Notes: generated from the sequence alone by a model not told the origin. A stretch of DNA of 64,000 nt from Kosakonia sacchari (GCA_900109485.1 FOAY01000010.1:27271-91270), one strand, 5' to 3'. Positions 31,615-41,440 are shown, numbered from the stretch's first letter. Numbers and translations: made by a program.

Positions 31615-33831
31615 TCAGAAGCTGTAATTTGCACTGACAGAGAAGTTACGCGGTGCGCCGTACACGCCGTAGGTGCCCAGATAGTCGTAATACTCTTTAT
31701 CGAACACATTGTTGAGGTTCGCCTGGATGGCGAAGTTCTTGGTGGCCTGATAGCGTGCGAAGAGATCCACCACCGTGTAACCGCTCTGGGTGATGCGGGT
31801 ATCGCCGCCTGGGCCGGTAATATCCTGCCAGGTTTTATTCTGCCAGCGCGCGCCGCCGCCGATAGCCAGCTCAGGCAGCATCGGCAACTGGTAGCGGGTA
31901 AACAGCTTCATCGTGGTGCGCGGCTGTTCCGGGTTCACCGCAACGCCATCGCCATCTTCCGCCATAAAGCGGCTTGCGCCGAAGGTCAGTTGCAGGTTGT
32001 CGGTCAGCGCGCCGTTCAGTTCAAACTCCACGCCTTTGCTGACGGTGCCATTCACGGATTTATAAGCAGTCTGACCACCCGAGTTCGGAATATATTCACC
32101 GGTGGAAACAGCAACGTGATCCTGCTCGGTGCGGAAGACTGCAAGCGTGGCAGTCAAACGCGTGTTAAACCAGTCGCCTTTTACCCCGGCCTCGTAGCTT
32201 TTACCGGTTGTCGGTTCAAGGAACTCGCTGTTGATGTCGCGCTGGCTGGATGGCTCGAAAATAGAGGTATAGCTGGTGTAGACCGACCAGGTGTCATCAA
32301 TGTCATAGATCAGGCCGGCATACGGCGTGACATCATCAAACTTGCTGTTACGGATTTCGTCCGGTTTACGCTCCAGGTTGTACTTCGCGCTCCACTCGGT
32401 GTAGCGGGCACCGAGGATCAGATGCAGCGGGTCGGCCAGTGAGATGCGGGTTGCGGCGTAGACAGATTTCTGGCGAATAACGTCGCGCTGATAGAGCGCC
32501 CAGTCGGACCAGCTCGGATCGGCCAGGGTACTTCCGTTGTAATTGTTAATATTGCCGACATCCATCAGACCGAAATTATTATTCACAGGGTAGGAGTTGT
32601 CGTAGTTGTTGCGCTGACGGCTGTAACTGCCGCCGAACATCACCTCATGCTGGCGACCAAACAGATCGTAGCCGCCGCGAACAAAGGCATCGACGGAATC
32701 CTGCTTACGCTCGCCCCGGTTCCAGCCGCCCCAGGCGCCTTTCCACTGCGAGGCGTCAAACAGGCCGGTGGTTTTATCCGGGAAACCATCGATATACATC
32801 AGTTTGCTGTCGAAATTGGTCTCGGCATGCATGGCGTTGACTTTGGCTTCCCAGCCATTGTCAAAACGCTGCGTCAGGTTGGCGAAAACCTTGCTTGAAT
32901 CGACGTTAGAGTAAGCCCAGTCCGCCGCCGTGTTGAAACCGCGACGGAAATGGGTACGGCTACCGTCGCTGTATAGTGATGGAATGCCGCCCCAGGTCGG
33001 GCTATCTTCTTCGCTCTCCTGGTAATCGTACCCGAGAGAAAGCGTTGTCGAATCGGTGAGGTCGGCATCGACAACGCCGGTAATGAATTTTTTGCGGTAG
33101 TGGTTACGTTCAAGCCAGGAGTCGTTGTCCTGGTAGCCGGTAATAACACGGCCGCGCACATTGCCGGATTCGGTCAGGGGGGCCTGGAGATCCAGAACAT
33201 AACGCTGTTTGCCCCAGCTACCATACGTTGCTTCGGCCGAGCCTTTAAACTCTTTGCTGTCGGCGTGTTTACGCACCATGTTGACATACGCGGATGGATT
33301 CCCTGTCCCGCTCATCAGGCCCGCAGCGCCGCGCACGACTTCGATTTTGTCATAAATCGCCGTATCACCCGCGGTATCGCCGAAATTCCATCGGTTATCG
33401 AGAAATGTCGGCATATCTTCATAGGCAAAGTTGCTGACGAAGAAACCACGGGCGAAGAAATTGGTCCGGTGCGAGTCAATACGCGAAGCGTTAACGCCAA
33501 TCGTATTATCGAGTACTTGCTCAATCGTCGTTAACTGTTGGTCTTGCATACGTTGCTGGCTGACAACGCTGACGGACTGGGGAATATCACGCGGCACTAA
33601 CAGCAATTTTGTCCCGGTGGTAGTGGTTTTTACGCTGTAGTCCTGCGCCTGGCTATCGGAAGTGCTCAGCCCATCGTCACCCTCGACCACGACCGTATCA
33701 TCGGCGTTGGCCGCTGTTTCTGCTGCGAATGCTGCAGAAGGCGCCAGCGCAAGCGCAATGCACGCCGCCAGCAGCGAAGGTGCCGCAGCGTTTGAACGTG
33801 CGCCATCCCTGGTGTGTTGAGTGAAAGACAT
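31615..33831 (-). CDS. fhuE: FhuE, TonB-dependent coprogen/rhodotorulate receptor
   Basis: A 738-residue outer-membrane siderophore receptor. Signal peptide of about 36 residues ending AFA, TonB box-like DDTVVVEG near the mature N-terminus, plug domain (about 80-200: IPQSVSVVSQQRMQDQQLTT), then a 22-strand barrel ending in aromatic NFSVSANYSF. It imports ferric coprogen, ferrioxamine B and rhodotorulic acid with TonB-ExbBD. Position between ptsG and hinT is as in E. coli, and it is slightly longer than the E. coli protein (729). Confidence 0.93.
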   Translation of the reverse strand: MSFTQHTRDGARSNAAAPSLLAACIALALAPSAAFAAETAANADDTVVVEGDDGLSTSDSQAQDYSVKTTTTGTKLLLVPRDIPQSVSVVSQQRMQDQQLTTIEQVLDNTIGVNASRIDSHRTNFFARGFFVSNFAYEDMPTFLDNRWNFGDTAGDTAIYDKIEVVRGAAGLMSGTGNPSAYVNMVRKHADSKEFKGSAEATYGSWGKQRYVLDLQAPLTESGNVRGRVITGYQDNDSWLERNHYRKKFITGVVDADLTDSTTLSLGYDYQESEEDSPTWGGIPSLYSDGSRTHFRRGFNTAADWAYSNVDSSKVFANLTQRFDNGWEAKVNAMHAETNFDSKLMYIDGFPDKTTGLFDASQWKGAWGGWNRGERKQDSVDAFVRGGYDLFGRQHEVMFGGSYSRQRNNYDNSYPVNNNFGLMDVGNINNYNGSTLADPSWSDWALYQRDVIRQKSVYAATRISLADPLHLILGARYTEWSAKYNLERKPDEIRNSKFDDVTPYAGLIYDIDDTWSVYTSYTSIFEPSSQRDINSEFLEPTTGKSYEAGVKGDWFNTRLTATLAVFRTEQDHVAVSTGEYIPNSGGQTAYKSVNGTVSKGVEFELNGALTDNLQLTFGASRFMAEDGDGVAVNPEQPRTTMKLFTRYQLPMLPELAIGGGARWQNKTWQDITGPGGDTRITQSGYTVVDLFARYQATKNFAIQANLNNVFDKEYYDYLGTYGVYGAPRNFSVSANYSF

Positions 33832-34170
33832 AATAAACCCTTAATGGTGCGTTAGTGGGATAACCCGGCGGCGATACGTTGTCGTGCCGGAAGTATTTTT
33901 GCCTGCGTTTGCTAAGAGTTGCGCATGAAAATGCAAATGCGAAATATACGCATTCACTCCATAAATGTAAATGGATGTAATATTCATAATTGAAATGCTA
34001 TTTCATTCACGCGGTGTTGAAAGGAGAAAGGTTCCCGCGGCAGAGAAGGGCGTAAAGGCGAAAGAAAAAGAGCGTTATGGTTGAAACAACAAGAGAATCT
34101 CGATCATACTCTAGGGCACGTAATTGACGATGGCTGCGGGTTGGCTCCGCGCCGGAAAAAGGAAAACGTC
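33832..34170. promoter_or_regulatory. fhuE/hinT divergent regulatory gap
   Basis: This 339-bp AT-rich gap lies between fhuE and hinT. fhuE is Fur-repressed in E. coli. The best dyad here is TGAAATGCTATTTCA (33991-34005), which matches a 7-1-7 Fur site at only about half of positions, with overlapping AATATTCATAAT to its left. A Fur site is likely but cannot be pinned down by eye. No small gene or RNA was recognised in the gap. Confidence 0.45.
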
Positions 34171-34530
34171 ATGGCCGAAGAAACCATTTTCAGTAAAATC
34201 ATCCGCCGGGAAATTCCCTCGGATATTGTCTACCAGGATGAACTGGTCACCGCTTTTCGCGATATCTCTCCACAAGCGCCGACGCATGTGCTTATTGTGC
34301 CGAATATTCTCATCCCTACGCTGAACGATGTCACCGAGGCGCACGAGCAGGCGCTGGGCCGCATGTTGACCGTTGCGGCGAAGATCGCCAGCGACGAAGG
34401 TATCGCCGAAGATGGATACCGACTGATCATGAACTGTAATCGTCATGGTGGTCAGGAGGTTTACCATATCCATATGCACCTGCTGGGCGGGCGCGCAATG
34501 GGGCCAATGCTGGCTCATAAAGGTCTGTAA
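34171..34530 (+). CDS. hinT: HinT, purine nucleoside phosphoramidase
   Basis: A 119-residue HIT-family enzyme with the histidine triad His99-x-His101-x-His103 in [12 protein letters not shown]. It hydrolyses AMP-lysine-type phosphoramidates. I chose ATG 34171, which gives the E. coli start [16 protein letters not shown] and has a fair GGAAAA ribosome binding site. The C-terminus GPMLAHKGL is conserved. Next gene ycfL begins one base after its stop. Confidence 0.97.
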   Translation: MAEETIFSKIIRREIPSDIVYQDELVTAFRDISPQAPTHVLIVPNILIPTLNDVTEAHEQALGRMLTVAAKIASDEGIAEDGYRLIMNCNRHGGQEVYHIHMHLLGGRAMGPMLAHKGL

Positions 34531-34531
34531 G

Positions 34532-34906
34532 ATGATAAACGGGCGTGTCGCGCTGCTGCTGGCGGCGCTGGGGCTGGTGGGATGCAGTTCGCGCCCGGCT
34601 ATTCCGGTCGCCAGCGATCAAACGCTGGTGATGGAGTCCAGTATTCTGGCGGCGGGCATTATCGCGGAACCGCCGGAAATGGGCACGCAGGAGCTACAAC
34701 CTTCCGCCTCCTCCCGATTGTTTAATGAGCGGCAGCAGCCTGTGACGGTGCGCTACCGTTTTTTCTGGTATGACGCCAGAGGTCTGGAAATGCACCCGCT
34801 GGAAGCGCCGCGCAGTATTACGATCCCGGCGCGTTCCGGCGTGACGCTGTATGGCAGCGCTAACTATCTGGGTGCGCACAGCGTCAGACTTTATCTCTAT
34901 CTCTAA
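34532..34906 (+). CDS. ycfL: YcfL, DUF1425 lipoprotein
   Basis: A 124-residue predicted lipoprotein. The signal peptide ends at lipobox LGLVGCSSRP (Cys18). The DUF1425 region has VTVRYRFFWYDARGLEMHP and the tail HSVRLYLYL, as in E. coli YcfL. The function is not established; its position just before lpoB suggests a cell-envelope role. Begins one base after the hinT stop. Confidence 0.92.
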   Translation: MINGRVALLLAALGLVGCSSRPAIPVASDQTLVMESSILAAGIIAEPPEMGTQELQPSASSRLFNERQQPVTVRYRFFWYDARGLEMHPLEAPRSITIPARSGVTLYGSANYLGAHSVRLYLYL

Positions 34907-34916
34907 GGAGTGACAC

Positions 34917-35576
34917 TTGATTAAAACATTTGGACGCTTCGCGCTACTGACCTCGCTGGCGGTGTTGCTGGCAGGGTGTATCAGTAATCAACAGCCTGCG
35001 CCGGTTGAACAGGCAGGCGGCGCGCAGCAGCCCGCGCAGCCGCAACCGCAACCGCAACCCACGCAGCCGGTTCCGACAGTACCTTCGGTTCCGACGTTGC
35101 CACAGCAGCCTGGCCCAATCGAACACCAGGATCAAACCGGGCAGCCCGCGCCGCGTGAACGTCATTATGACTGGAACAGCGCGGTGCAGCCGATGGTCGG
35201 TAAAATGTTGCAGGCCAGCGGCGCTAACGCTGGCAGCGTTCTGCTGGTTGATAGCGTAAACAACCGTACCAACGGGTCGATCAATACCGGCGAAGCCACC
35301 GAAGTGGTGCGCAATGCGCTGGCCAATAACGGTAAATTTACGCTGATTACCGCGCAGCAGCTCTCGCTGGCAAAACAGCAACTGGGGCTCTCCCCGCAGG
35401 ACAGCCTGGGTACCCGCAGTAAAGCCATCGGAATTGCCCGCAACGTTGGGGCGCAGTATGTGCTTTATTCCAATGCGACCGGCAACGCCAGCGCACCCGC
35501 GTTACAAATGCAGCTGATGCTGGTGCAGACAGGCGAAATTATCTGGTCGGGTAAAGGTGCGGTTCAGCAACAATAA
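34917..35576 (+). CDS. lpoB: LpoB, activator of PBP1B
   Basis: A 219-residue outer-membrane lipoprotein starting at TTG. The lipobox LLAGCISNQ gives Cys21. A Pro/Gln-rich linker (about 27-75) lets it reach through the peptidoglycan, and the globular domain (about 80-219) contains the conserved [15 protein letters not shown]. It binds the UB2H domain of PBP1B and stimulates glycosyltransferase activity. The linker has a (QP)n run and the protein is 6 residues longer than the E. coli one (213). Confidence 0.95.
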   Translation: MIKTFGRFALLTSLAVLLAGCISNQQPAPVEQAGGAQQPAQPQPQPQPTQPVPTVPSVPTLPQQPGPIEHQDQTGQPAPRERHYDWNSAVQPMVGKMLQASGANAGSVLLVDSVNNRTNGSINTGEATEVVRNALANNGKFTLITAQQLSLAKQQLGLSPQDSLGTRSKAIGIARNVGAQYVLYSNATGNASAPALQMQLMLVQTGEIIWSGKGAVQQQ

Positions 35577-36372
35577 ACAGACGCGTGACACGGTGTTGTC
35601 ACGCTATTTTCCGACGTATACTCCCGTCGCCAGCCATAATAGCGGGCTAAGCGGCGGGAGTTGTCTTATTCACGATGGTCGGCACATGCTGGTGCTGCGC
35701 CAGCGTCACCAGGCCGCTTCATCGCCATTTCTGCGTCAGTACCGTTTGCTTCGCCGCTTGCCCGCAACCCTCGCGCCGCGTCCGCAGCGCTATACTGGCG
35801 ACTGGATGGCGGTGGACTTTATACCTGGCGAGATCAAAACGGCCTTACCGCCGCCTGATGCACTGGCGGCATTACTCCATGATTTACACCGTCAGCCACT
35901 TTTTGGCTGGCGTATTACGCTGTTGCCGCTGCTGGAACGATACTGGCAGCAGGGCGCGCCGACGCGGCGCACCCCCTTCTGGCTGCGGCAGTTAAAGCAG
36001 TTAAGAAAACAGGGCGAACCGCAGCCGCTACGGCTCGCGCCGCTGCATATGGATGTCCATGCGGGAAACCTGGTGCACAGCGCCGCAGGTTTGCGGCTTA
36101 TCGACTGGGAATATGCTGGCGATGGTGATGTTGCTCTCGAGCTCGCTGCGGTATGGGCGGAGGATGAGGCGCAGCGTCAGCAGTTGGTTGCGCAGTATGC
36201 TCAGCAGTCGGCGGTCGATCCGGTAATATTAGCGCGCCAGGTTCGCCGCTGGCGGCCCTGGATAGGGATGTTGATGGCGGGATGGTTTGAGTGCCGCTGG
36301 CAGCAAACGGGCGAACAACAATTTATTACGCTGGCAGATGCTATCTGGCGGCGGTTACAGAACAAAGAATAA
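35557..36372 (+). CDS. thiK: ThiK, thiamine kinase
   Basis: A 271-residue APH/choline-kinase-fold enzyme that phosphorylates thiamine in salvage. The catalytic loop is in [14 protein letters not shown] and the metal-binding Asp in [11 protein letters not shown]. The start is GTG at 35557, 20 bases inside lpoB, giving the conserved start (MRFSNN). The N-terminal ATP-binding part (1-90) is divergent from E. coli, while the C-terminal catalytic part is close. Confidence 0.93.
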   Translation: MRFSNNKQTRDTVLSRYFPTYTPVASHNSGLSGGSCLIHDGRHMLVLRQRHQAASSPFLRQYRLLRRLPATLAPRPQRYTGDWMAVDFIPGEIKTALPPPDALAALLHDLHRQPLFGWRITLLPLLERYWQQGAPTRRTPFWLRQLKQLRKQGEPQPLRLAPLHMDVHAGNLVHSAAGLRLIDWEYAGDGDVALELAAVWAEDEAQRQQLVAQYAQQSAVDPVILARQVRRWRPWIGMLMAGWFECRWQQTGEQQFITLADAIWRRLQNKE

Positions 36373-36383
36373 GAGAGGTCAGT

Positions 36384-37409
36384 GTGGGTCCGGTAATGTT
36401 GGATGTGGAAGGGTATGAACTGGATGCGGAAGAGCGCGAGATTCTGGCGCATCCGCTGGTGGGCGGCCTGATCCTCTTTACCCGTAATTATCACGATCCG
36501 GAGCAGTTGCGTGAACTGGTGCGCCAGATCCGCCAGGCTTCACACCACCGTCTGGTGGTGGCGGTCGATCAGGAAGGCGGACGGGTACAGCGTTTTCGCG
36601 AAGGCTTCACGCGTCTGCCCGCGGCTCAGGCTTTTGCCGCTTTGCACGGGCTGGAAGAGGGCGGGCGGCTGGCGCAAGATGCTGGCTGGTTGATGGCCAG
36701 TGAAATGATCGCCATGGATATTGATATCAGCTTTGCCCCGGTGCTGGATGTTGGACATATCAGCGCCGCCATCGGCGAACGTTCTTACCACGAAGATCCG
36801 GCTAAAGCGCTGGTGATGGCGAGCCACTTTATTGATGGTATGCACAGCGCGGGAATGAAAACGACCGGTAAACATTTCCCGGGGCACGGAGCGGTAACCG
36901 CCGATTCACACAAAGAGACGCCGCGCGATCCGCGCTCGCTGGCGGAGATCCGCGCGAAAGATATGTCAGTATTTCGCTCGCTGATTGAGCAAAATAAACT
37001 GGATGCCATTATGCCCGCGCATGTGATTTATACCGATGCCGATCCGCGTCCGGCCAGCGGTTCACCGTGGTGGTTGAAAACCATTCTGCGCGGCGAGCTG
37101 GGCTTTAACGGCGTGATTTTTTCTGACGATTTGTCAATGGAAGGCGCGGCAATCATGGGAAGTTATGCTGAACGCGGGCAGGCATCGCTGGATGCCGGTT
37201 GCGATATGATCCTCGTCTGCAATAATCGTAAAGGCGCAGTCAGTGTGTTAGATAACCTGTCGCCGATCAATGCAGAGCGTGTTACACAATTGTATCATAA
37301 AGGTTCATATTCTCGTCAGGAGTTGATGAGCTCGGCGCGCTGGAAGGCGACCAGTAAAGCACTGGAGCAGTTGCATGAGCGCTGGCAGGAGCAGAAAGCC
37401 GCCCATTAA
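36384..37409 (+). CDS. nagZ: NagZ, beta-N-acetylglucosaminidase
   Basis: A 341-residue cytoplasmic GH3 hydrolase that removes GlcNAc from anhydro-muropeptides in peptidoglycan recycling, which links it to AmpC induction where AmpR exists. The loop [14 protein letters not shown] holds the catalytic His, and [12 protein letters not shown] the nucleophile Asp. I chose GTG 36384 because it matches the E. coli N-terminus ([16 protein letters not shown]) and follows AGAGAGG. Confidence 0.97.
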   Translation: MGPVMLDVEGYELDAEEREILAHPLVGGLILFTRNYHDPEQLRELVRQIRQASHHRLVVAVDQEGGRVQRFREGFTRLPAAQAFAALHGLEEGGRLAQDAGWLMASEMIAMDIDISFAPVLDVGHISAAIGERSYHEDPAKALVMASHFIDGMHSAGMKTTGKHFPGHGAVTADSHKETPRDPRSLAEIRAKDMSVFRSLIEQNKLDAIMPAHVIYTDADPRPASGSPWWLKTILRGELGFNGVIFSDDLSMEGAAIMGSYAERGQASLDAGCDMILVCNNRKGAVSVLDNLSPINAERVTQLYHKGSYSRQELMSSARWKATSKALEQLHERWQEQKAAH

Positions 37410-37445
37410 CCCCTGAGGACGCGATGTCGAAGTGGTGAGGATACA

Positions 37446-37988
37446 ATGATTATCTATTTACACGGTTTTGACTCAAACAGTCCCGGTAACCATGAAAAAG
37501 TGTTGCAGCTACAGTTTATCGATCCGGATGTTCGCCTGATAAGCTACAGCACGCGGCATCCGAAACATGATATGCAGCATCTGTTGAAAGAAGTCGACAA
37601 AATGCTGCAACTCAACGTGGATGAACGCCCGCTGATTTGCGGCGTCGGCCTTGGCGGTTACTGGGCCGAGCGCATCGGTTTTCTCTGCGACGTCCGCCAG
37701 GTGATTTTCAACCCGAATCTGTTTCCTTATGAGAACATGGAAGGGAAGATTGACCGGCCGGAAGAGTATGAAGACATTGCCACTAAATGTGTCGCTAACT
37801 TCCGCGAGAAAAACCGCGATCGCTGCCTGGTGATCCTGTCGCGACAAGATGAAGCACTGGACAGCCAGCGTTCTTCCGATGAGTTGCATCATTACTATGA
37901 GATTGTCTGGGACGAAGAACAGTCGCATAAGTTTAAAAACATCTCGCCGCACCTGCAGCGAATTAAGGCCTTTAAAACCCTCGGTTAA
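37446..37988 (+). CDS. ycfP: YcfP, UPF0227 esterase-like protein
   Basis: A 180-residue small alpha/beta-hydrolase-fold protein (UPF0227). [13 protein letters not shown] at the N-terminus and [15 protein letters not shown] (the usual GxSxG reads GVGLGG, so the Ser nucleophile is replaced) are conserved with E. coli YcfP. Function unknown. Follows nagZ in the conserved order, with a terminator afterwards. Confidence 0.93.
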   Translation: MIIYLHGFDSNSPGNHEKVLQLQFIDPDVRLISYSTRHPKHDMQHLLKEVDKMLQLNVDERPLICGVGLGGYWAERIGFLCDVRQVIFNPNLFPYENMEGKIDRPEEYEDIATKCVANFREKNRDRCLVILSRQDEALDSQRSSDELHHYYEIVWDEEQSHKFKNISPHLQRIKAFKTLG

Positions 37989-37995
37989 GCCTCTC

Positions 37996-38030
37996 CCCGG
38001 CAGGTTCTCGTCTGCCGGGCTCCTCTTTTT
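37996..38030 (+). terminator. Terminator after ycfP
   Basis: CCCGGCAG (37996-38003) pairs with CTGCCGGG (38012-38019), followed by CTCCTCTTTTT. It ends the hinT-ycfP transcription block. Confidence 0.85.
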
Positions 38031-38095
38031 CTCCTCTCCTGACGGGCAGCTTTTCGCTGTGCGACTACACTTGCTCAACTTTTAGGCATGAAAAC

Positions 38096-38109
38096 TTGAT
38101 TCATATCAA
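38096..38109 (+). promoter_or_regulatory. FNR box upstream of ndh
   Basis: TTGATTCATATCAA is a perfect TTGAT-N4-ATCAA FNR site, 135 bases before the ndh start. In E. coli FNR represses ndh anaerobically from sites in this region. The AT-rich stretch at 38180-38230 (repeated TTAATTAA motifs) may hold the promoter or further regulator sites. Confidence 0.93.
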
Positions 38110-38243
38110 TTTTGGTATGACCATTGAACCGTTCGTGATATTCTCGACGTCAAAGTGAGGTTGCGAGTGCGTAACCTGTTGTTAATTAAGAGCTATTTTT
38201 ATAACTTTTAATTAACAATTGGTTAATATTTTAGGGGGTCATT

Positions 38244-39548
38244 TTGACAACACCGTTGAGAAAGATTGTGATCGTAGGTGGTGGCGCAGGCGGTCTGGAA
38301 CTGGCAACTCAGTTAGGTAAAAAGCTGGGACGCGGTAAAAAAGCCAAAATTACGCTGGTCGATCGTAACCACAGCCATTTATGGAAACCCCTGCTGCACG
38401 AAGTGGCAACCGGCTCGCTGGATGAAGGTGTTGATGCGCTGAGCTACCTGGCTCATGCTCGCAATCATCATTTCCAGTTCCAGTTGGGCTCTGTGATGGA
38501 TATTAACCGCGAAAGCAAGACCATCACCCTGGCGGAACTGCGTGATGAGAAGGGCGATCTGCTGGTGCCGGAACGCAAACTGGCCTATGACACGCTGGTA
38601 ATGGCGCTGGGCAGTACCTCGAACGACTTCAATACGCCGGGCGTGAAAGAGCACTGCATTTTCCTCGATAACCCGCATCAGGCGCGTCGCTTCCATCAGG
38701 AAATGCTCAACCTGTTCCTGAAATATTCGGCCAATCTTGGCGCTAACGGCAAAGTCAATATTGCGATTGTCGGTGGCGGCGCGACCGGCGTTGAACTCTC
38801 CGCAGAGTTGCACAATGCGGTGAAACAGCTGCATAGCTATGGTTACAAAGGGCTGACGAATGAAGCGCTGAACGTCACGCTGGTGGAAGCGGGTGAGCGC
38901 ATTCTGCCGGCGTTGCCGCCGCGTATCTCCGGTGCCGCGCACAATGAACTGACCAAAATGGGCGTCCGCGTTCTGACCCAGACGATGGTGACCAGCGCCG
39001 ACGAAGGCGGTCTGCATACCAAAGAGGGCGAATATATCAAGGCCGATCTGATGGTATGGGCCGCAGGGATCAAGGCGCCGGACTTTATGAAAGAGATTGG
39101 TGGCCTGGAAACCAACCGCATCAATCAGCTGGTCGTTGAGCCGACGCTGCAAACGACGCGCGATGCAGATATTTACGCCATTGGCGACTGTGCTTCCTGC
39201 GCCCGTCCGGAAGGCGGATTTGTACCGCCGCGCGCGCAGGCTGCTCATCAGATGGCCACCCTCGCGTTGCATAATATTCTGGCGCAGATGAAAGTTAAGC
39301 CGCTGAAATCTTATGTTTATAAGGATCACGGTTCACTGGTTTCACTGTCGAACTTCTCCACCGTGGGCAGCCTGATGGGTAACCTGATGCGTGGTTCAAT
39401 GATGATTGAAGGTCGTATTGCCCGTTTCGTGTATATCTCGCTGTACCGTATGCACCAGGTCGCGCTGCACGGCTATTTTAAAACCGGTCTGATGATGCTG
39501 GTCGGCAGTATTAACCGCGTGATCCGCCCGCGTCTGAAATTGCACTGA
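38244..39548 (+). CDS. ndh: Ndh, type II NADH:quinone dehydrogenase
   Basis: A 434-residue peripheral inner-membrane flavoprotein, non-proton-pumping. The FAD motif [13 protein letters not shown] is near residues 11-23 and the NADH motif [14 protein letters not shown] near 175-188. The C-terminal membrane-anchor region ([20 protein letters not shown]) is typical. The start is TTG, as in E. coli ndh. Expression is probably aerobic, as the upstream FNR box implies. Confidence 0.98.
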   Translation: MTTPLRKIVIVGGGAGGLELATQLGKKLGRGKKAKITLVDRNHSHLWKPLLHEVATGSLDEGVDALSYLAHARNHHFQFQLGSVMDINRESKTITLAELRDEKGDLLVPERKLAYDTLVMALGSTSNDFNTPGVKEHCIFLDNPHQARRFHQEMLNLFLKYSANLGANGKVNIAIVGGGATGVELSAELHNAVKQLHSYGYKGLTNEALNVTLVEAGERILPALPPRISGAAHNELTKMGVRVLTQTMVTSADEGGLHTKEGEYIKADLMVWAAGIKAPDFMKEIGGLETNRINQLVVEPTLQTTRDADIYAIGDCASCARPEGGFVPPRAQAAHQMATLALHNILAQMKVKPLKSYVYKDHGSLVSLSNFSTVGSLMGNLMRGSMMIEGRIARFVYISLYRMHQVALHGYFKTGLMMLVGSINRVIRPRLKLH

Positions 39549-39743
39549 TCCGGTTTCGCTGCTCTCCCGGTCGTTGGCCGGGAAGCAGCATATCCCGCTG
39601 CCTTGCACGCGTATGGTGGTCGGAAAACTCTGAATATCGTATTTTACCCCACCTGTATCTCTCTTTTTGCGTGCTTTCCGATTGGCTTTACTATTGCTCA
39701 AGTTGCAAAATTGTTACCAATAGTCAACCAGGGAGAAAATCCT

Positions 39744-40283
39744 GTGAATAAATCAATGTTAGCGGGTATCGGTATTGGCGTGGCCGCTGCACTGGGCGTT
39801 GCCGCAGTGGCCAGCCTGAATGTCTTCGATCGCGGCCCTCAATATGCGCAGGTCGTTTCAGCCACGCCAATCAAGGAAACAGTAAAAACGCCGCGTCAGG
39901 AGTGCCGTAATGTCACTATGACGCATCGCCGCCCGGTGCAGGACGAAAACCGTATTACCGGTTCGGTACTTGGCGCAGTGGCTGGCGGGGTGCTCGGTCA
40001 CCAGTTCGGCGGCGGCAAAGGGCGAGATGTCGCAACAGTTGTCGGCGCGCTAGGCGGCGGGTATGCTGGCAACCAGATCCAGGGCGGTATGCAGGAGCGT
40101 GACACCTACACCACCACCCAGCAGCGTTGCAGCACGGTATATGACAAATCGGAAAAAATGCTCGGCTACGACGTGACGTACAAAATCGGCGACCAGCAGG
40201 GAAAAATCCGCATGGATAAAGATCCGGGAACGCAGATTCCGCTGGATAAAAATGGTCAGCTGATCCTGAATAACAACGCGTAA
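39744..40283 (+). CDS. ycfJ: YcfJ, glycine-zipper 2TM protein
   Basis: A 179-residue envelope protein. An N-terminal hydrophobic helix (MLAGIGIGVAAALGVAAVAS) is followed by a glycine-zipper segment (VLGAVAGGVLGHQFGGGKG, GALGGGYAGNQIQGG), then a C-terminal domain ending QLILNNNA. Start GTG 39744 gives the E. coli N-terminus. YcfJ is linked to biofilm and stress phenotypes in E. coli, but its molecular role is unknown. Terminator downstream. Confidence 0.95.
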   Translation: MNKSMLAGIGIGVAAALGVAAVASLNVFDRGPQYAQVVSATPIKETVKTPRQECRNVTMTHRRPVQDENRITGSVLGAVAGGVLGHQFGGGKGRDVATVVGALGGGYAGNQIQGGMQERDTYTTTQQRCSTVYDKSEKMLGYDVTYKIGDQQGKIRMDKDPGTQIPLDKNGQLILNNNA

Positions 40284-40305
40284 AATAGTAGTACTCTGCA
40301 TGTTG

Positions 40306-40339
40306 GCTCCCCATCGCTCAGGCTGGGGAGCTTTTTTTT
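40306..40339 (+). terminator. Terminator after ycfJ
   Basis: GCTCCCCA (40306-40313) pairs with TGGGGAGC (40324-40331), followed by eight T residues. Confidence 0.92.
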
Positions 40340-40344
40340 CATTA

Positions 40345-40371
40345 AAAAGCCCTGCATTGCTGCAAGGCTTA
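40345..40371 (-). terminator. Terminator for the small minus-strand gene
   Basis: Read on the minus strand, AAGCCTTGCA, a short loop and TGCAGGGCTT form a stem, followed by TTTAATG. It sits 7 bases after the stop codon of the 51-codon ORF and points the same way. This argues that a minus-strand transcript ends here. Confidence 0.75.
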
Positions 40372-40377
40372 ATCAGA

Positions 40378-40533
40378 TCAAATGAAATCGTGTTGACGAA
40401 CCACCAGTAGCCCGGTGATGAGAACAGATATAAAAGCAAATAATACTGAACCGCCCAACATAACCCACAGACCAAATAACAATGTAATTACTATTAGCAC
40501 TTTAATGAATGGTAATAGCAAAATCATCTCCAT
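40378..40533 (-). CDS. Hypothetical small membrane protein (51 aa)
   Basis: A 51-codon ORF. The product is MEMILLLPFIKVLIVITLLF, a GLWVMLGG turn, then SVLFAFISVLITGLLVV and a polar tail RQHDFI. This makes two predicted transmembrane helices, or one long hairpin. AGAAGGAAA lies just upstream of the first ATG (40533); a second in-frame ATG (40527) has GGAG adjacent. It is followed by a same-strand terminator. I do not recognise the protein. It occupies the ycfJ-comR gap, which in E. coli is not known to me to hold a gene. Coding status is inferred from ribosome binding site, hydrophobicity and terminator. Confidence 0.6.
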   Translation of the reverse strand: MEMILLLPFIKVLIVITLLFGLWVMLGGSVLFAFISVLITGLLVVRQHDFI

Positions 40534-40772
40534 TTTCCTTCTGCTTGTGATCAGTCAGTGAAGTACCCTTTATCCTCGACAAGTCATGCATTACAGCGCG
40601 TAAAAAAGAGAGCAAAGGAAAGCCAGTTTAATATGTCATCATGACACTTATAATTTGTATCATTCTGCTGAATGATTAGCAGAGCAATAATCACAATTAA
40701 TAATAGCAAAGCGGGGGATTTAGCTGATAGTTTTTACCTATTATTGAAATGTGATATCTCTATCACAGAGAT
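40534..40772. other. AT-rich spacer upstream of the small ORF
   Basis: About 240 bases without a gene. It is AT-rich with repeated TAAT/ATTA motifs and several possible -10 hexamers facing the small ORF, but none convincing enough to name a promoter. No RNA gene is evident. Confidence 0.4.
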
Positions 40773-40807
40773 AAAAAATGAGACGGTTTCCCGTCTCATT
40801 TTTTTTA
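40773..40807. terminator. Terminator of comR
   Basis: ATGAGACGG and CCGTCTCAT form a 9-bp stem with a TTTC loop. Six A residues lie on the left and eight T on the right, so it works in both directions. It overlaps the comR stop codon. Confidence 0.92.
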
Positions 40808-41440
40808 TGCCTTGATCAAATTTGGCCACAGTCGCAGGGTCGTGCGCGTGATCTGTAGCAGCTTCTCAACGCTGGCGCCTTCGCGCGCGCTGATCGACAT
40901 TCCCTGCAAAACACATCCCAGGAATTCAGCCAGCGCCTGCGGATCTGCATCTGCCGGGATCTCACCGCGCTGCTGGCGCTGGGTGAGGAACTGGAGCAGG
41001 GTATCTTCCTGCTGCGCATGCCGCGACTTGATCGTTTGCGCGATGGCCTGCGAAGAAGCCGCCAGCGTCGCCGAGGTGTTGATCATAAAACAACCGGCTG
41101 GCGTATCGGTGCTGGTGAAGCACTTTGCCACGGCGGTGAAATAATCCAGCAGCGCGGTTTCTACCGGTTTGTCCTCGCAGAGCAACTGGGCTTCGTGCTG
41201 TCGGGCGAACCGCGCAATATAGCGATCGAGCACCGCGCGGAACAATCCCTCTTTATTAGTGAACTCAGCGTACAGCGTCGGCGCTTTCGCCCCGGTGGCT
41301 TCCACGAGATCGGATAATGATGTGGCTTCGTAGCCATGCTGCCAGAACAGCGTCATGGCTTTGTCGAGCGCCGCTTCCCTGTCGAACACTTTCGGTCGGC
41401 CACGGCATTTTTTGGTGCAACTGGTGACTTCACTGGTCAT
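40805..41440 (-). CDS. comR: ComR, TetR-family repressor of bhsA
   Basis: A 211-residue TetR regulator. The helix-turn-helix is at about 25-65 (DKAMTLFWQHGYEATSLSDL then EATGAKAPTLYAEFTNKEG). The ligand domain follows, with CFMINTSATL. E. coli ComR represses bhsA (comC) and releases it with copper. I chose ATG 41440 (MTSEVTSCTKK) because it matches the E. coli start; a longer in-frame reading (41527) would cover the operator region. Divergent from bhsA, its target. Confidence 0.93.
   Translation of the reverse strand: MTSEVTSCTKKCRGRPKVFDREAALDKAMTLFWQHGYEATSLSDLVEATGAKAPTLYAEFTNKEGLFRAVLDRYIARFARQHEAQLLCEDKPVETALLDYFTAVAKCFTSTDTPAGCFMINTSATLAASSQAIAQTIKSRHAQQEDTLLQFLTQRQQRGEIPADADPQALAEFLGCVLQGMSISAREGASVEKLLQITRTTLRLWPNLIKA

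Noticed and set aside
33991..34005. Fur box for fhuE at the dyad TGAAATGCTATTTCA
   Set aside because: Matches the 7-1-7 Fur consensus at only about half the positions. Regulation by Fur is expected but this exact site is not supported.
38379..39329. 316-codon frame opposite ndh
   Set aside because: Antisense shadow of a conserved enzyme, with no supporting signals.
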